A DNA stretch of 46,828 nucleotides from Chryseobacterium gleum (lineage in GTDB: Bacteria; Bacteroidota; Bacteroidia; Flavobacteriales_D; Crocinitomicaceae): positions 1 to 46,828 of the forward strand of contig CAMDGH010000009.1 of assembly GCA_945897755.1 (NCBI GenBank), given 5' to 3'. The notes beneath the pieces are model-generated. The model did no database searches. It was not told the DNA's origin and saw only the letters and a program-made list of their open reading frames with translations. This document shows, one piece after another, positions 36,093 through 44,730 of the stretch. The position numbers were made by a program, and so were the translations under genes. Positions within the stretch are counted from its first letter, which is position 1. Each line of letters starts with the position of its first letter.

Positions 36093-36837
36093 TAATAATT
36101 AATTTTAACAATTGAGGAGCAAATGGAACCTCGGACATGTAATTTGTAGCAGCATACCTACTTCCAGATAAAATTGGTTTACCTCTGTGGAGACCACTTG
36201 TATCAGCAATGATGAGCATTCCAGCTTTTCCTTTAAAATCAAATACTTCCACATTTAACTTTTCTTTTAAATCTTCAATCTCTTTTTCTGAATATCTATA
36301 TTCTGAAAACTTTTTTTGTAAAACTCGATTATATTTTAACTTATTGAAAACCGTATGTGATTTTGAAATATACTGAAAACAACCATTTTTATCATCAACA
36401 TCACAAAGGTATAGTATAAATTTTAATTGTCTTCTATTCATTGTATCTCGATGCCATCCACCTCCACTACCAAGATTATCTTGAGTAAAAGTAACTCGAT
36501 TTGTCATGATAAATTGATGAATTTTATTTTTATTAATATATTTTTTAAAAACATTAACCAAAATTTTAGCTGAAAATAAGTTTTTGAAATTTTTATTTAC
36601 ATTTTCAACTCCATGTATTCTGATATCACTATTAAATTTATCTCTCCACACATAATCTTTTTCACACATCAAATCAATTTCATTTCTCAATTTTTCACAT
36701 TCTTCTACAGTGATAAAATTCTCTATGGCTGTAAATCCATTTTCTCTTACGTTTTTGAGTGAATCAACCTCTATTTTAATATTTGAAGATAAAATGTCAT
36801 TCATTTTATACTTCATTTCGGAAATAAAATATTTCAT
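36076..36837 (-). CDS. Phytanoyl-CoA-dioxygenase-like protein (Fe(II)/2-oxoglutarate)
   Basis: This 253-residue double-stranded beta-helix protein has the iron-binding triad H129-x-D131 (GGGWHRDTMNRRQLKF) and H217 (ADTSGLHRGK). R227 in GSRYAATNYM is placed for 2-oxoglutarate binding. YLCDVDDKNGCFQYISKSH is also typical of the PhyH family. The whole site is present, so activity is plausible. Members hydroxylate small molecules, and some act in natural-product or sugar pathways. Here, between an O-acyltransferase and the flippase, a hydroxylation of a glycan or acyl group is a reasonable guess. The start could also be M8 or M12 within the first 12 residues. Confidence 0.75.
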   Translation of the reverse strand: MKYFISEMKYKMNDILSSNIKIEVDSLKNVRENGFTAIENFITVEECEKLRNEIDLMCEKDYVWRDKFNSDIRIHGVENVNKNFKNLFSAKILVNVFKKYINKNKIHQFIMTNRVTFTQDNLGSGGGWHRDTMNRRQLKFILYLCDVDDKNGCFQYISKSHTVFNKLKYNRVLQKKFSEYRYSEKEIEDLKEKLNVEVFDFKGKAGMLIIADTSGLHRGKPILSGSRYAATNYMSEVPFAPQLLKLIINEQNT

Positions 36838-36838
36838 T

Positions 36839-38053
36839 TTAGTTCATTTTTAAATTGTTAAACTTTATTTTTTTTAAACTTACCAAACAAACTAATGTTA
36901 TTAAAATTAAAATCAGTGATTTCAACCACATGAATTTTTCGTAATCAAACCATGATGAAAACATGAACAATATAAGCACATAAATAATCATAGAACCTGT
37001 TTGAATATACAATAATATCATTGACTTTTTATAAAAAAAATGAATTGGATTTATAAAATGATAAATCGCTTGAAAGAAAAATCCTATTGACAATATAAAT
37101 ATAAAGTAATAAGAATTTTCAATTTTCATAAAATCATTATGTATTAAATTAAGTGTTGCAAGCAAGTAAAACATGAAAAAAGGAACTATGACTTGTATCA
37201 CAAAAATCACCGATAATGACTTTAAAATTTGTTTGAAAGTTTTTTTACTAATTTTACTGTTTTCAGCTAACTCCTTATACATTTTAGGTTGAATAGTCTT
37301 TTTCATGGCCTCAACAATAATTGTTGGTGAATTTGTTAAGGTATAAATAAACGAATAATAGGCTAAAAAATTTAATGAAAAACCTGAAGCAAGAATCGCA
37401 AATTTATCTAAGCCATTTACCAAAGATGTGGATAAACCATAGACAGATAAAGAATAAAATTCTTTTAAATCACTTTTTTTGTTTTGGCTTTTAAAATCTA
37501 CTAAATTCACTGTTTTGAGGAGGCTCGGAATGTGACTTAAAATAAAAATTAGTGTTAAATTTAAATAACTAATTTTTCCATATACTGAAATTACACCTAA
37601 AACTATTAATCCAAAAACCAAAAGTCGTATGAGCGAGTAAGTAAAATATTTTTTATCTTCTGACCTAAATCTGAAAAACAAACCTAAATATGAGTAAAGC
37701 GAAATACACAATAATGCGGGAATTTCTATGAAAATAGCTGTTGAAATTTTCCCGAAAAACACATAATACATTACTGAAAAAAAGATAAAAAGTAAAAAAA
37801 CATGTTTGTAATTATAGATGAACATGTTTTGATTATCATCTTCCAGGTTGTAAAAATTACGAGAAAAAATAGTCATAATTGGTGTTGCACAAACAGCATT
37901 TATGATTAATATAAACTGATAAAACAAAGACCATTTTCCATATTCCTGCACTAACATGAATTTAGTTAAAAATGCTGAAATAATAATTGGCAGTCCTTTG
38001 TCAAAAAGTGACCCAAAAAGATTGTAAAAAACGGATTTTCCCAATTTAGTCAA
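36839..38053 (-). CDS. Wzx-like polysaccharide flippase
   Basis: This 404-residue protein has about twelve hydrophobic segments across its length and the N-terminal motif of MATE/Wzx-type flippases (SVFYNLFGSLFDKGLPIIISAFLTKFM, then EYGKWSLFYQFILIINAV). It would move lipid-linked repeat units across the inner membrane. The start is a TTG at 38053: the pseI stop lies 8 bases inside the gene, and the first ATG would cut the first helix. It overlaps pseI, so the two are co-translated. Sequence is AT-rich even by local standards. Confidence 0.83.
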   Translation of the reverse strand: MTKLGKSVFYNLFGSLFDKGLPIIISAFLTKFMLVQEYGKWSLFYQFILIINAVCATPIMTIFSRNFYNLEDDNQNMFIYNYKHVFLLFIFFSVMYYVFFGKISTAIFIEIPALLCISLYSYLGLFFRFRSEDKKYFTYSLIRLLVFGLIVLGVISVYGKISYLNLTLIFILSHIPSLLKTVNLVDFKSQNKKSDLKEFYSLSVYGLSTSLVNGLDKFAILASGFSLNFLAYYSFIYTLTNSPTIIVEAMKKTIQPKMYKELAENSKISKKTFKQILKSLSVIFVIQVIVPFFMFYLLATLNLIHNDFMKIENSYYFIFILSIGFFFQAIYHFINPIHFFYKKSMILLYIQTGSMIIYVLILFMFSSWFDYEKFMWLKSLILILITLVCLVSLKKIKFNNLKMN

Positions 38054-39083
38054 TATTTTTTAAGTCAAAACGTTCACCTTTTTCAATAGTTTTATTAACT
38101 GCTTTTCCGAGAATATCATTATAATATTTAGGATGTAATCCAAATCCTGGTCGAATTGATCGAACATTATCTTTTGTGATTGTTTCTCCTGCCACCATGT
38201 CCTTAACTACATATAAAGATCTTGAAAAGTCTTTTCCTTTTAATTGTTTTTCGGTGAGATTATAATCAACTTTTCCGATTGCTTTTTCAGCTTCTCTTAC
38301 TGAAATAACCATTTCAGTAAATTCCTTTTCATTCATTGAGAATGAAGCATCGGGTCCTCCAATTTCACGGTCTAAAATAAAATGTTTTTCAATTATTTTC
38401 GCTCCAAAACAAGTTGCGACAATAGGAACAGTAGCACCCATTGTATGATCTGACAAACCTGTGATTACATTGTAACGTTCTGCTAAATCTTTTACCATTA
38501 TCATATTAGCTTCTTCTATTGGAGCAGGATAACTTGAAGTACATTTTAATATAGCAATATTATTGTTTCCCATTCTTTTACATGCATCTAATGCAAGTTC
38601 AATGTCTTCTAAGGTTGCTATACCTGAAGATATTACAATAGGTTTTCCTTTTGAAGCAACATATTCTATTAACGGAATGTCTGTAATTTCAAACGACGCT
38701 ATTTTATATGCAGGTACATTTAGTTCCTCTAAAAAATCAACAGAAGTCAAATCAAATGGAGAAGAAAAGCAAATTAATCCTTCTTCTTTTGCACCTTTCA
38801 TAATCTCTGCATGCCATTCCCAGGGTGTATAGGCTTCTTCATATAGGTTATATAGATTCCTTCCTTCCCATATTGTACCTTTTATCAAAAAGTCGTCTTT
38901 ATTGGAATCAATGGTTATTGTATCTGCTCTATAAGTTTGCAATTTTATACAATTTGCTCCAGCACGTCTAGCTGCTCTTACAGTTTCAAGTGCAGTATCT
39001 AAGCTACCATTGTGATTCGCTGATAATTCAGCAATTATAAATACAGGACTATTCTGATTTATTTCAAAATTATCAATTTTCAT
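38046..39083 (-). CDS. pseI: Pseudaminic acid synthase (NeuB family)
   Basis: PseI condenses phosphoenolpyruvate with a 2,4-diacetamido-trideoxyhexose to give the nonulosonic acid. The frame is open further upstream, but ATG at 39083 gives the family N-terminus (MKIDNFEINQNSPVFIIAELSANHNGSL) and 345 residues, close to PseI length. The TIM-barrel shows KLQTYRADTITI, LICFSSPFDLTSVDFL, YKIASFEITDIPLI, GLSDHTMG and AKIIEKHFILDR. A C-terminal SAF domain (MVAGETITKDNVRSIRPGFGLHPKYYNDILGK) completes it. The YEEAYTPWEWHAEI segment favours PseI over NeuB or legionaminate synthase. It overlaps the GNAT gene by 11 bases and the flippase by 8. Confidence 0.88.
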   Translation of the reverse strand: MKIDNFEINQNSPVFIIAELSANHNGSLDTALETVRAARRAGANCIKLQTYRADTITIDSNKDDFLIKGTIWEGRNLYNLYEEAYTPWEWHAEIMKGAKEEGLICFSSPFDLTSVDFLEELNVPAYKIASFEITDIPLIEYVASKGKPIVISSGIATLEDIELALDACKRMGNNNIAILKCTSSYPAPIEEANMIMVKDLAERYNVITGLSDHTMGATVPIVATCFGAKIIEKHFILDREIGGPDASFSMNEKEFTEMVISVREAEKAIGKVDYNLTEKQLKGKDFSRSLYVVKDMVAGETITKDNVRSIRPGFGLHPKYYNDILGKAVNKTIEKGERFDLKNID

Positions 39084-40077
39084 ATTTTTTTGAGAATGAG
39101 TAGGTATTTTGATTAAAAGTTTCTTTATAGTTAAGTTTTCGGAAAATTTTAATAGATGCAATATTTTCTTCTTGAACTAAGCCTAAAAGTGTGAAGTTTT
39201 GTATTTTATTAATTATTTCCTTTTCAATTAATCTCAAGGAAATTAAACCGTAATTATTCCCATGGTGTTTTTCATCTATTAAATAACTAATTGTACAATT
39301 GTTTGATTCATCTTTATCTATTCTAATAGAACCTAGAGGATTATTTAAATGATTAGCTATTATGTAATAATAAGTGTTTTTGTCATTTATTATTTTCTCG
39401 AACCAATTTTTGTGTTCTTCGAATACGATTGTTGCTTGGTTAAATGAATATTTTCGAATAGTTGGATTTGTAGCCCATCCATAAGTTAAATTTAAATCGC
39501 CTATGTTTATTGGTCTAAGATGAATATCATTTATCAATGAATGTATAACTACATCTTTGTATTCGCCATTGAATCTACAATGTTCTTTTAGTTGAACCTC
39601 TTTTTTAAAATCATTTTTTTCTAATACGTTATATAAATGAGGTCTAATATCAAAGGCATAAGTGAATGTTTTGTGTAAACACAATTCATTAAATGCAAGT
39701 TGTTTAATTAGATTAAGGTATGCACTCCAATATTCTTCAAAGTTATCTCTCTCTAATTTAGTATTCATTATAAATGAAATTTCAGCATGCTTATCAATCC
39801 AATTGATATGAACTAAACCTCCATAACCTATGCATACATCTTTTTCTAAAAATGAAAATAATAACTGCTTTGGTGAAGTTTCATCGAATAATTTAGAAAC
39901 AATTGTATTAAAGTAGTTCTCTTGATCTTCTTTTGTGAGTGGTTTTGCTTGCCGTAAGTGATAAATTTGCTCATTTCTCCATTTCATTATCTCATTACGA
40001 TCTTCATATCTAATTGGGACAATAGAAAAATCGCCTATTTTAAATTGTTGATTTTTTAGTATTTTATAATGATTCAT
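39073..40077 (-). CDS. Two-domain GNAT N-acetyltransferase (PseH-like)
   Basis: This 334-residue protein holds two tandem GNAT domains. Residues 10-185 contain FSIVPIRYEDRNEIMKWRNEQ and LHKTFTYAFDIRPHLYNVLEKNDFKKEVQLKEHC. Residues 190-334 contain IHLRPINIGDLNLTYGWATNPTIRKYSF and SYLIDEKHHGNNYGLISLRL, where HHGNNYG is the acetyl-CoA loop, then ENIASIKIFRKLNY. The second domain resembles the GNAT fused to the C-terminus of PseG/SpsG-type hydrolases, but here the hydrolase half is replaced by another GNAT. One domain probably supplies PseH activity (N4 acetylation). The other's substrate is unknown. It overlaps the cytidylyltransferase gene by 14 bases. Confidence 0.75.
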   Translation of the reverse strand: MNHYKILKNQQFKIGDFSIVPIRYEDRNEIMKWRNEQIYHLRQAKPLTKEDQENYFNTIVSKLFDETSPKQLLFSFLEKDVCIGYGGLVHINWIDKHAEISFIMNTKLERDNFEEYWSAYLNLIKQLAFNELCLHKTFTYAFDIRPHLYNVLEKNDFKKEVQLKEHCRFNGEYKDVVIHSLINDIHLRPINIGDLNLTYGWATNPTIRKYSFNQATIVFEEHKNWFEKIINDKNTYYYIIANHLNNPLGSIRIDKDESNNCTISYLIDEKHHGNNYGLISLRLIEKEIINKIQNFTLLGLVQEENIASIKIFRKLNYKETFNQNTYSFSKKYEN

Positions 40078-40891
40078 GTTTTAATTTTTTTGAAGCATTA
40101 AAATATTCCAAAGATTCTAAAAGATTTTTTGCTTCTTCTATTTCTTCACTTTCATTATTGAATTGTTTTTTTTGAAAGTTTGAATTGTTAATTTCTTTTA
40201 ACCAATCATATTTTTCAAATAATTCTTCTATTTTCTCCAATAAAGAGCTATTAGTATTTGTTTTCGAGTTGTTTAATAATTCATATAATATCGATGCTAA
40301 AGCATAGTCTGATGGATAATCGATAGTTAATCTTGCATTTTTAGTTGAAATATTTGTATTGTATTCATGTACTGAAGTTTGATAGTTCTTTTTGATATAG
40401 AGTGTTACATGTTCTTTATCCTCTGTACTCAATTTTTTGTTTTCAATTTCAATTATTTTTTCTGGATCTACAACTTCAAAATTCATTCCCAAAGGAAGGT
40501 TTTTTGAACTAGTATAACTATTTTTTTCTGTTATATGTTTTTTAATTAAGTTGTCAAGTAACTTAATATCTATAAATGGATTATCAGCAGTAAGCCGAAC
40601 TACTACATCAAATTGATGCTTTTTACAAATTCCAATAAATCTACTTAGCACATCATTTTCATCTCCTCTATATACTTCAACTGTATCGTTTTTATACTTA
40701 TTTTCGATAGTATCGTTTTCAGAGTTTATTGAGGTAGCAATAATAATTTTCTTGTTGAATTTTGTTGCTTTTATATTCTCAATTATTCTATCAAGTATCG
40801 AAACATTACTACTAATTGGTAACGGTAATAAAATTTTACCAGGTAATCGAGTTGATTTCATTCTTGCTTGAATGATGAATCCTACTTTCAC
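40064..40891 (-). CDS. SpsF-like CMP-sugar cytidylyltransferase
   Basis: This enzyme is predicted to activate the nonulosonic acid as CMP-sugar. A GTG start at 40891 is chosen over the upstream ATG at 40915, because it gives the standard SpsF N-terminus MKVGFIIQARMKSTRLPGKIL and falls just after the preceding gene's TAA rather than inside its coding end. The 275-residue product has the nucleotide-binding IIQARM-STRLPGKIL loop (near residues 6-20). VEVYRGDENDVLSRF and VVRLTADNPFID are typical of COG1861 proteins. From residue 225 onward it is helical and lysine-rich. It takes the place of PseF in this cluster. Confidence 0.8.
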   Translation of the reverse strand: MKVGFIIQARMKSTRLPGKILLPLPISSNVSILDRIIENIKATKFNKKIIIATSINSENDTIENKYKNDTVEVYRGDENDVLSRFIGICKKHQFDVVVRLTADNPFIDIKLLDNLIKKHITEKNSYTSSKNLPLGMNFEVVDPEKIIEIENKKLSTEDKEHVTLYIKKNYQTSVHEYNTNISTKNARLTIDYPSDYALASILYELLNNSKTNTNSSLLEKIEELFEKYDWLKEINNSNFQKKQFNNESEEIEEAKNLLESLEYFNASKKLKHESL

Positions 40892-40892
40892 A

Positions 40893-41681
40893 TTATTTAA
40901 TTGTCCAACCTCCATCGATTATTATATTTTGTCCTGTTATGAAGTTTGATGCATTTGAAGCAAGGAACGTGAATGCACCTGCTAAATCTTCTGGTAATCC
41001 AATTCGATTCAAACAAGTTTTTGATTTTAATTGTTCCACAAATCCTATTTCTTCTTGCACGTTGTAGGATGGAAAAGGGCCAGGCGTAACACAATTTACA
41101 TTAATGTTGTATTTAGTGCCAAGATAGGAGGCATAATACTTTGTAAGTTGAACAATTCCTGCTTTGGATGCTCCGTAATGGGGTGGATTTAAGAAAGATG
41201 GGAATTCATCATAAATTTCAAACTGTGGCGCTACTATTCCATACATAGATGCTACATTAATTATTTTACCATTACTATTCTTTTTCATGTATGGAATAAC
41301 TTCCCGAATACATTTAAATGTAGCAGTTAATGTTCCTTCTAACCCATACGACCAGTCTTCATCTGACATATGCTCAGGTGATTGACCTTTACTATAGAAG
41401 GCATTATTTATTAAAACGTCAATTTTTCCTTCTTTACTATCAATATATTCAAAGGCTTTTTTAATGCTTTCAGTATCTTCAACAGTACATTCTACAAAAT
41501 TGATATGTGTATCGAAATTTATATTTTCCTTGAATACTTCTTTATATTTTGATTCATTTCTGCCAAGTACATAAACTTTCGCATTGTAATAAGCCAAATG
41601 ATTTACTACAGCTTCTCCTAAATGCCCATAACCTCCTGTTATTAAAACAATTTTTTCTGAAAGGTCAAATGTATTTATCAT
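40893..41681 (-). CDS. Short-chain dehydrogenase/reductase of the nonulosonate cluster
   Basis: This 262-residue classical SDR has the nucleotide motif VLITGGYGHLG (residues 12-22), NNA at 92-94, and the catalytic S145, Y169 and K173 (NVASMYG, HYGASKAG). The C-terminus GQNIIIDGGW is standard. Similar SDRs occur in nonulosonic-acid clusters (I recall PtmA in Campylobacter) where their step is not settled. It lies 1 base after the aldo/keto reductase gene and ends next to the cytidylyltransferase. A redox change at a sugar carbon is likely, but the substrate is unknown. Confidence 0.85.
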   Translation of the reverse strand: MINTFDLSEKIVLITGGYGHLGEAVVNHLAYYNAKVYVLGRNESKYKEVFKENINFDTHINFVECTVEDTESIKKAFEYIDSKEGKIDVLINNAFYSKGQSPEHMSDEDWSYGLEGTLTATFKCIREVIPYMKKNSNGKIINVASMYGIVAPQFEIYDEFPSFLNPPHYGASKAGIVQLTKYYASYLGTKYNINVNCVTPGPFPSYNVQEEIGFVEQLKSKTCLNRIGLPEDLAGAFTFLASNASNFITGQNIIIDGGWTIK

Positions 41682-41682
41682 A

Positions 41683-42519
41683 TTAAATTTTCCATTTTGA
41701 AGGTATTATAATATCGTCGGGTAGTGTTGAATGGATTTTTTTGAAATCTAGATTGGAAGAAAAATCATAATTTAAATTTTCAAATAATTGTTCTGCAGTA
41801 TTTACACCTAGAACTATTTTATCGATGAATGGTTGATTAATTACATAGTTTAAAAAATAGCTGCCTCGATCTTTTAACTCAATATCAATCAAATATTCTT
41901 TGATTGGGTCAAAAAATGCACTTAGTTTATTCACATCCATCAATAATAATCCTTGAAGATAAGTAGATCTTGTGTGTATCTCAGTATTATAATTAGACTT
42001 CCATTCAATCATTATTTTTTCGAAACGTTGGTCAAAAAAATTATAAGGTACTTGAATTATATCTGGAATAATACCTTTTTCTTTTAGTTCGTTGACTTCT
42101 TCAATTGTGTTAAAAGAACAACCTATTTTTTCAATTATATTCTTTTCTTTTAGTTTAATTAAGCTGTCCCATAATTTAGGATTTTCACAAAAATCCTTAG
42201 GTCGATGGGCTAAAAATCCATAAACTTTTTCTAGTTTTAATCGCTGTAAACTTAATTCAAGTTGTTCATTAAGTGCTTTTTCATCTTTGATGTTTATAAA
42301 CTTAGTGATTACTTTAAATTTCTCAATATTACACTTTCCTAAAACAGTTTCACTTTCACCATATGCATGAGCTGTATCAATGGTATTTATACCATAATTT
42401 CTAGCTATGTCAAGTATTTTTTTTACTTCATCGAATGGTGTTTTTCCAGTATTATTTGAAATTCCATAATCCAAGCCGAACTGTACCGACCCTATACCAA
42501 TCTTTTTATTTAGATTCAT
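41683..42519 (-). CDS. Aldo/keto reductase of the nonulosonate cluster
   Basis: This 278-residue NADPH-dependent aldo/keto reductase has the complete catalytic tetrad: D48 and Y53 (INTIDTAHAYGESE), K73 (KVITKF) and H105 (GFLAHRP). The family's TIM-barrel opening (KIGIGSVQFGLDYGISN) is present, and it ends with DDIIIPSKWKI. Such reductases appear in several pseudaminic-acid clusters without a defined step. It overlaps the pseC gene by 14 bases, so it is translated with it. With the SDR downstream it suggests an extra oxidation-reduction of the sugar. Confidence 0.85.
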   Translation of the reverse strand: MNLNKKIGIGSVQFGLDYGISNNTGKTPFDEVKKILDIARNYGINTIDTAHAYGESETVLGKCNIEKFKVITKFINIKDEKALNEQLELSLQRLKLEKVYGFLAHRPKDFCENPKLWDSLIKLKEKNIIEKIGCSFNTIEEVNELKEKGIIPDIIQVPYNFFDQRFEKIMIEWKSNYNTEIHTRSTYLQGLLLMDVNKLSAFFDPIKEYLIDIELKDRGSYFLNYVINQPFIDKIVLGVNTAEQLFENLNYDFSSNLDFKKIHSTLPDDIIIPSKWKI

Positions 42520-43690
42520 AAAATAAAACGATTAAATCAATCACATACTTCTGTTCATCACCTGTCAAAGTAGGATACATCGGCAAACTTAAACAGTTCT
42601 TGTAATAATTTTCAGCATTAGGCATATCCCCCTCTTTCCAACCAAACTGTCGATAATAAGGCATCAAATGGCATGGAATATAATGTATTTGCGCGAAAAT
42701 ATTGTTTTCTCTTAAATAATTGTATAATCCATGTCGATCATCAACCTCTATGATATACAAATGGTAAGCATGTCCTTCTATGTCGCCAGATTGACCTTTA
42801 ATGAATGGGCTATTTTGAAAAGCTTCGTTATATTGTTTTGCAATTTCACGTCTTCTTGCAATTCCTTCTTCTGCTCTTTTCAATTGACTTAGTCCTAATG
42901 CAGCTTGAAAATCTGTAAGTCGATAATTATAACCCAATTCTTGCATTTCCATGTACCAAAGAGGATATGAATCTACACCACCAGCAAATTCTATGGAATT
43001 AGAATAACTATTTTCGTCTTTTACAATTCCATGTGTTCTTAGCTTGAGCAGTTTTTTATACAGCGCTTCATCATTGGTCGTAATCATTCCTCCTTCACCT
43101 GAAGCAATGTGCTTTACAGGATGAAATGAAAAAATTGCTAAATCAGCAAAATTTCCTTTCCCACATCTTTGTTTTTCTCCACGAGAATCCACAAAATATC
43201 CTCCTGGAGAATGACATGAATCTTCAATTATCCACAATCCAAATTCATTTGCTAACGTTCTAAATTCTTCTAAATTTACAGATCTACCGGCAAAATCAAC
43301 AGGTATAATTCCTTTGTAGGTGCCTTTTGGAGAATTTTGCAATAGTTCTTTGACAGAATCAATATTTAATAAGTATGTTTCTGGATCAATATCGCCAAAT
43401 ACAACTTCTCCGCCACAATATCTTACGCAGTTAGCTGAAGCCGCAAATGTAATCGGAGTGGTAATGACTTTATCTCCTGGTTGAACATCTAAAGCCATCG
43501 CACAAAGATGCAAAGCAGCAGTACCATTCGAAACAGCAACAGCATATTTTGAACCTATGTATTTTGAAAATTCAATTTCAAATTCATTTATTTTTGGTCC
43601 TTGGGTTAGATAGTCAGATTTTAAAGTGGTAATTACCGCTTGAATATCCTCTTCTGTAATATTTTGACGTCCGTAAGGGATTGCTTTCAT
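42506..43690 (-). CDS. pseC: PseC-type sugar 4-aminotransferase (DegT/DnrJ/EryC1)
   Basis: PseC converts the 4-keto product of PseB into the 4-amino sugar using PLP and an amino donor. The 394 residues show SNGTAALHLCAMAL (53-66), TPITFAASANCVRYCGGEVVFGDIDPETY, EDSCHSPGGYF (D157) and the Schiff-base lysine K193 in IFSFHPVKHIASGEGGMI. YNYRLTDFQAALGLSQLKR is also conserved. Its position right after pseB (3-base gap) supports PseC over other DegT enzymes. This is the only DegT-type aminotransferase in the window, so it may also serve the PglD-like module. Confidence 0.92.
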   Translation of the reverse strand: MKAIPYGRQNITEEDIQAVITTLKSDYLTQGPKINEFEIEFSKYIGSKYAVAVSNGTAALHLCAMALDVQPGDKVITTPITFAASANCVRYCGGEVVFGDIDPETYLLNIDSVKELLQNSPKGTYKGIIPVDFAGRSVNLEEFRTLANEFGLWIIEDSCHSPGGYFVDSRGEKQRCGKGNFADLAIFSFHPVKHIASGEGGMITTNDEALYKKLLKLRTHGIVKDENSYSNSIEFAGGVDSYPLWYMEMQELGYNYRLTDFQAALGLSQLKRAEEGIARRREIAKQYNEAFQNSPFIKGQSGDIEGHAYHLYIIEVDDRHGLYNYLRENNIFAQIHYIPCHLMPYYRQFGWKEGDMPNAENYYKNCLSLPMYPTLTGDEQKYVIDLIVLFYESK

Positions 43691-43693
43691 AAC

Positions 43694-44710
43694 TTATACT
43701 TGAAAGTTTGGATCAACATGCTCTATGATTAGTTGTCGAAGTGACTCGACTGTTTCCCATTGAGTATTTGTTTCTGAATCATAAGCGAATCCTTCAGGGA
43801 CAATAGATGCATCAAAATGGTTTTTAAAATCTTCTACATTCCAACTTGGCGTTTGTGGTATAATTACATAGTATTTTCCTAAATCATATGTAAAGAACGA
43901 ATCTGAGGAAGTAATCATTTCTTCGTGAATCTTTTCTCCTGGTCTAATTCCAATAATTTTGTGCTCGCAATCAGGTCCTATTGCTTGAGCTATGTCCATA
44001 ATTTTATAGGATGGGATTTTAGGAATAAAAACTTCACCTCCCCAAGCTGTTTCAAGTGCATGAAGAACCATATCTACTCCTCCTTGCAATGAAATATTAA
44101 ATCGAGTCATCGATTCTACTGTAATCGGAAGCACTCCATCGTCTTTTCGTTTTTTCAGAAAAAAAGGAATTACGGAACCGTTTGACCCCATTACATTTCC
44201 ATAACGTACAACTGAAAATTTAATATTGTGTTTTCCTCTTATGTTATTAGCAGCTACAAATAATTTATCAGACGTTAATTTGGTAGCACCATATAAATTA
44301 ATAGGAGCGCATGCTTTATCAGTTGAGAGAGCAACAACATGTTGAACTCCAGTTTGAATTGCAGCGTGTATTACATTTTGCGCCCCATTAACATTCGTTT
44401 TTACGCATTCATCAGGATTATATTCAGCAATATGAACATGTTTCATAGCAGCTGCGTGAATTACGTAATCAATACCCTCAAAGGCCCGAACTAATCTTTC
44501 TTGGTCTCTTACATCACCAATAAAAAATCTTAATTGAGGATAAGTAGAATTTGGAAATTCCTGAGCCATTTGAAATTGTTTTTGTTCATCACGTGATAAA
44601 ATGACTAATCTTTTCACATTTGGCCATTTACTCAGTATATTTTGAGTTAATGCTTTACCAAGAGATCCTGTCCCACCAGTTATTAGTATTGATTTTTCAG
44701 TTAAATTCAT
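43694..44710 (-). CDS. pseB: UDP-GlcNAc 4,6-dehydratase, inverting (PseB)
   Basis: PseB starts pseudaminic acid synthesis by dehydrating UDP-GlcNAc and inverting C5. The 338-residue SDR has ILITGGTGSLGKAL (residues 8-21) and ALSTDKACAPINLYGATKLTSDKL. The catalytic residues are D131, K132, Y140 and K144. RYGNVMGSNGSVIPFF and MTRFNISLQGGVDMVLHAL follow. The true YxxxK distinguishes it from the SMK-type CapD-like enzyme at 29084. It is followed within 3 bases by pseC. I see no anomaly. Confidence 0.93.
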   Translation of the reverse strand: MNLTEKSILITGGTGSLGKALTQNILSKWPNVKRLVILSRDEQKQFQMAQEFPNSTYPQLRFFIGDVRDQERLVRAFEGIDYVIHAAAMKHVHIAEYNPDECVKTNVNGAQNVIHAAIQTGVQHVVALSTDKACAPINLYGATKLTSDKLFVAANNIRGKHNIKFSVVRYGNVMGSNGSVIPFFLKKRKDDGVLPITVESMTRFNISLQGGVDMVLHALETAWGGEVFIPKIPSYKIMDIAQAIGPDCEHKIIGIRPGEKIHEEMITSSDSFFTYDLGKYYVIIPQTPSWNVEDFKNHFDASIVPEGFAYDSETNTQWETVESLRQLIIEHVDPNFQV

Positions 44711-44730
44711 ATTATTTGTAATTTAAATTA

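Noticed and set aside
40064-40915. ATG at 40915 as start of the cytidylyltransferase
   Set aside because: It adds eight residues outside the family N-terminus and lies within the previous gene; GTG at 40891 fits better.
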